In this document: positions 46,773 to 48,751 of the stretch, piece after piece | Numbering within the stretch: the first letter of the stretch is position 1 | Layout: the number at the start of each line of letters is the position of its first letter | IMG/VR virus record: IMGVR_UViG_3300036820_000628 | Location: 1-48,751 of that record | DNA: 48,751 bases | Strand: one strand, 5' to 3' | From: a virus | Position numbers and translations under genes: made by a program | Notes under the pieces: generated by a model | Database searches by the model: none | What the model was told of the DNA's origin: nothing | The model's input: only the letters and a program-made list of their open reading frames with translations

Positions 46773-46999
46773 TCAACCTTTCGATTTCCGTCGCGCCGGT
46801 TCCGCAGGGATCCACGCATCGGGCCGTGATTCAGGTCAGCGTCCACGAAGACCCGAATTTCCCGTCGCCGCGGGAAGTGCGTATGCCTGCCTGCTACACC
46901 GAGGAGGACTCGATGCGGGATGCGCTGAACTATGTCCAGCAGGAATGGAAACGTCGGCAGCACAGTAAGCTGTTCGGCCCCCAAGGCGGTGAGCGATGA
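46769..46999 (+). CDS. Hypothetical early protein, 76 aa
   Basis: ATG 46769 overlaps the previous stop; a longer frame starting at 46634 lies out of phase inside it and is ignored. The sequence looks like two strands (NLSISVAPVPQGSTHRAVIQ) and a helix (TEEDSMRDALNYVQQEWKRR). No family is recognised. It overlaps the Gp157 gene by ATGA. Confidence 0.55.
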   Translation: MINLSISVAPVPQGSTHRAVIQVSVHEDPNFPSPREVRMPACYTEEDSMRDALNYVQQEWKRRQHSKLFGPQGGER

Positions 47000-47574
47000 G
47001 CGCGGCCGCCGTCGCCGGACCCCAGTTGGCTCTCGTCCCGAAACGCTCACTGTTCGCGCACGTTCGCGAGGTCGAAGATATCGCCGATCTGGTCGACCAG
47101 CTCGATCGCGCCGGCGAACTGGATCCGGATACGGCCGAGCTGCTCTCCGCCACTCTCTGCGCCTCGGTCGCCGGCACGAAAGACAAGATCGATCGCAGCT
47201 GCGCTGTCGTCGCGGCTTTCGAAGCCGGCGAAGCGGCCGCAGCCGCCGAGCGGGAGCGCCTGGACGCGCGGGCGAAGCGCTTCGCCCGGCTGCGTGAGCG
47301 CCTCGAGGCGTATCTGCTCGCCGTGCTGGTCGCATCGAACCTCGATCGCATCGACGGGAACACGTCCTCGATCGCGCGGCGCCGCAATCCGCCGAAGATC
47401 GAGATCCTCGACGAGAGCGCGATCCCCTGGGAATTCATGCGGCTGCCGGATCCGCCGCCTCCGCCCGCGGCGGTTCCCGATAAGAGCGCGATCAAAATCG
47501 CGCTGAAAGCCGACGCCGCATGCGTTCCGGGCGCGCGCCTGATGCCCGACAACTACCGGCTGGTGAGGAGCTGA
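46996..47574 (+). CDS. Siphovirus Gp157-like protein, 192 aa
   Basis: Gp157 hallmarks: coiled coil (LRERLEAYLLAVLVASNLDR), IDGNTSSIARRRNPPKIEIL, a DESAIPWEFMR segment and DKSAIKIALKADAACVPGAR near the C-terminus. In other phages this family is encoded in early and recombination operons, and Gp157 of the streptococcal phage Sfi21 was connected with phage resistance. Function is not established. Place in this early operon is consistent. Confidence 0.85.
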   Translation: MSAAAVAGPQLALVPKRSLFAHVREVEDIADLVDQLDRAGELDPDTAELLSATLCASVAGTKDKIDRSCAVVAAFEAGEAAAAAERERLDARAKRFARLRERLEAYLLAVLVASNLDRIDGNTSSIARRRNPPKIEILDESAIPWEFMRLPDPPPPPAAVPDKSAIKIALKADAACVPGARLMPDNYRLVRS

Positions 47575-47576
47575 TT

Positions 47577-47708
47577 ATGGCAGGTCTCTACTTGCCGGAT
47601 GGTTGCACGCAGGCAGACCTCGACCGCTATTCGGGGTCCGATCAGCCCGATCCGCTCGAGGATGATCCTCCGGAGGTCGAGTGGTGGGACGAGGAGTTAA
47701 GACCATGA
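47577..47708 (+). CDS. Acidic mini-protein, 43 aa
   Basis: ATG at 47577 follows the Gp157 gene by two bases and has a GAGGAG site upstream. The protein is very acidic (SDQPDPLEDDPPEVEWWDEE). Short acidic proteins can be DNA mimics, such as inhibitors of nucleases, but there is no direct evidence here. It overlaps the next gene by ATGA. Confidence 0.5.
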   Translation: MAGLYLPDGCTQADLDRYSGSDQPDPLEDDPPEVEWWDEELRP

Positions 47709-48055
47709 CGAAGACCGCAGTTCAGATCGAGATCGAGACATGCGCGGGATTCCGCCGCGCCATCGACGAACTAGCGAACGTCGCCAGTTCGCGGGGGACG
47801 GAAGTACAGAGGTCGGCTAACAGAGCATTCGGGATGCTGGAGGCTACGTTGGAAGCCGAGATCGAGGCATGGAACGCCGAAGACGACAAGACAGAGTTCC
47901 CTATCCTGGCGCTCTGCCCCGGTGCCGATTCCTGGGAGCCATGGGCACAGCGGGATAAGTGCGATGTCTATATGACGGCGGCCCATTCGAACGGCCTATG
48001 TCCGTGCTGCTTGGCGGCGAAGACCAAGTGGAATGAAGACGAGGTGGAGCGCTGA
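47705..48055 (+). CDS. Hypothetical protein with Cys cluster, 116 aa
   Basis: ATG 47705 overlaps the upstream stop. Helical N-terminal half (AFGMLEATLEAEIEAWNAED); C-terminal half with four Cys (LCPGAD, KCDVY, LCPCCLAAK), consistent with zinc binding. No family is recognised. Its stop and the next start overlap (TGATG). Confidence 0.55.
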   Translation: MTKTAVQIEIETCAGFRRAIDELANVASSRGTEVQRSANRAFGMLEATLEAEIEAWNAEDDKTEFPILALCPGADSWEPWAQRDKCDVYMTAAHSNGLCPCCLAAKTKWNEDEVER

Positions 48056-48492
48056 TGCTGCTCGGATTCAAGCGGCAATTCGAACCCTTCGTTATTGAGG
48101 GGTCAAAAACGCATACGATCCGCGCCATCCGCAAATATACCCCCATTCCGGGAGAAATTTGCCATTGTTATGGCGACGTTCGCCAGAAGACCATGCATTT
48201 GCTCGGTCGATGGCCCTGCGTGCGTTTGCAGGAGATCCGGATTCTCCCGCAGCGGCGCGACGCGGGAGCCGCTTGGGATCTCAGTATTGCGGTCGACGGC
48301 GTAAGGCTGAGTCACGACGAAGCTGTGTGGTTCGCGTGGAGGGACGGCTTTCGACCAGACCGCGCGGACGATGCGCTGATCGCGATGGGCTATTGGTGGG
48401 TGGAACTGGGGAGGACGACGGTATTCGACAGACACCTGATCCACTGGGATTATTCCCGGCCGGTGGAAAAGCCGCGGAGGCAGAGTTTATGA
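48055..48492 (+). CDS. ASCH/PUA-like domain protein, 145 aa
   Basis: Starts LLGFKRQFEPFVIEGSKTHT then IRA, with the KTxTIR motif and PGEICHCYGDVRQ loop seen in ASCH (YqfB-like) proteins, a PUA-related RNA-binding or nucleoside-amidohydrolase fold. HLLGRWPCVRLQEIRIL is a beta strand typical of the fold. Later residues (AVWFAWRDGFR) fit its C-terminal helix. The substrate is unknown. It overlaps the next gene by ATGA. Confidence 0.55.
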   Translation: MLLGFKRQFEPFVIEGSKTHTIRAIRKYTPIPGEICHCYGDVRQKTMHLLGRWPCVRLQEIRILPQRRDAGAAWDLSIAVDGVRLSHDEAVWFAWRDGFRPDRADDALIAMGYWWVELGRTTVFDRHLIHWDYSRPVEKPRRQSL

Positions 48493-48635
48493 CCGCGCCG
48501 GCGGCTCTTGGCGCGGGATCGGCTATCGCCTGCGGACTCTGTGGCGCGCTGTTTGCGCTTCGCGGGATACGGGCGGTTCTCGATGCGTGGCGGGAACGAA
48601 GACTGCAGCGGAGGGGGCGATGCGCGGGAAATTGA
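48489..48635 (+). CDS. Small membrane protein, 48 aa
   Basis: ATG 48489 overlaps the previous stop. One hydrophobic helix (AALGAGSAIACGLCGALFAL) then a basic tail (RGIRAVLDAWRERRLQRRGR), the inside-positive layout of a single-pass protein. It overlaps the last gene by 16 bases. Function unknown. Confidence 0.5.
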   Translation: MTAPAALGAGSAIACGLCGALFALRGIRAVLDAWRERRLQRRGRCAGN

Positions 48636-48751
48636 TCGGGTTTCTGGAGCGGTTGGAGCCGAAGCCGCGAATGTTGCTGATCGCGTTCGTGATCGGTAGC
48701 GGCTTCGGCATCCTGGGTTTTTGCCTTGCTTGGCTGAGCTTACGTGGTTGA
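48620..48751 (+). CDS. Small membrane protein, 43 aa, ending at the window edge
   Basis: ATG 48620 follows a GGAGGGGG stretch. A basic N-terminus and a hydrophobic helix (MLLIAFVIGSGFGILGFCLA) predict a single transmembrane segment. The stop TGA is the last three bases of the window, so the gene is complete. Together with its overlapping partner it could form a two-component membrane pair. Confidence 0.5.
   Translation: MRGKLIGFLERLEPKPRMLLIAFVIGSGFGILGFCLAWLSLRG

Overview
The window reads as one almost continuous temperate siphovirus (phage or prophage) genome of high GC content. The virion genes are HK97-like: terminase pair, portal, U35-type prohead protease, major capsid with an N-terminal coiled coil, connector, MuF-like minor head protein, tail terminator, tail tube, tail-assembly chaperone with a -1 frameshift signal, and a 935-residue tape measure. 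A tyrosine integrase, a Cro/CI-type repressor and divergent early operons indicate lysogeny. There are no ribosomal or housekeeping genes, so the host is not directly shown. Several Sec signal peptides end in Ala-Gln cleavage sites of a style I associate with Acidobacteriota, but that is only an inference.

Layout. Positions 1-5594 hold one tightly coupled forward operon whose genes overlap by ATGA/GTGA/TAATG: a DUF6745-type protein with tetrapeptide repeats (cut by the left edge), small zinc-knuckle proteins, an HNH nuclease, a HerA/FtsK-like ATPase with a duplicated winged-helix tail, and a lipoprotein. Positions 5788-8222 hold DNA-binding and zinc proteins ending in a FliA-like sigma factor. 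Positions 8262-12684 hold a glycosyltransferase, a NusG paralogue, small membrane and secreted proteins, a GH24 endolysin, and a DNA methyltransferase whose 5' end carries a run of ten Gs. Positions 12784-33431 are packaging, head and tail genes, interrupted by two short antisense cassettes (21453-21826 and 22928-23401). Positions 33428-41654 hold six or seven fibre-like or enzymatic proteins, nearly all beginning with a Sec signal peptide. Positions 41766-46000 are the lysogeny and control region: integrase, a reverse-strand zinc-protein operon, a LuxR-type HTH protein, an XRE repressor, a second sigma-like protein and a secreted coiled-coil protein. From 46005 a sigma70-type promoter with repeated operators drives a second forward early operon (including Gp157) that runs to the right edge and probably continues into position 1 if the genome is circular.

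Features worth most attention: (1) a 37-bp copy of the major capsid gene, in antisense, sits between two 38-bp direct repeats inside a zinc-knuckle gene at 43.0 kb, in frame; (2) the consecutive signal-peptide-bearing fibre genes; (3) an intergenic GCCGACTA motif that resembles the sigma28 -10 element, in a phage encoding a FliA-like sigma factor; (4) the poly-G methyltransferase; (5) the A-AAT-TTA slippery site in the tail chaperone. No DNA polymerase, primase, replicative helicase or SSB was recognised.
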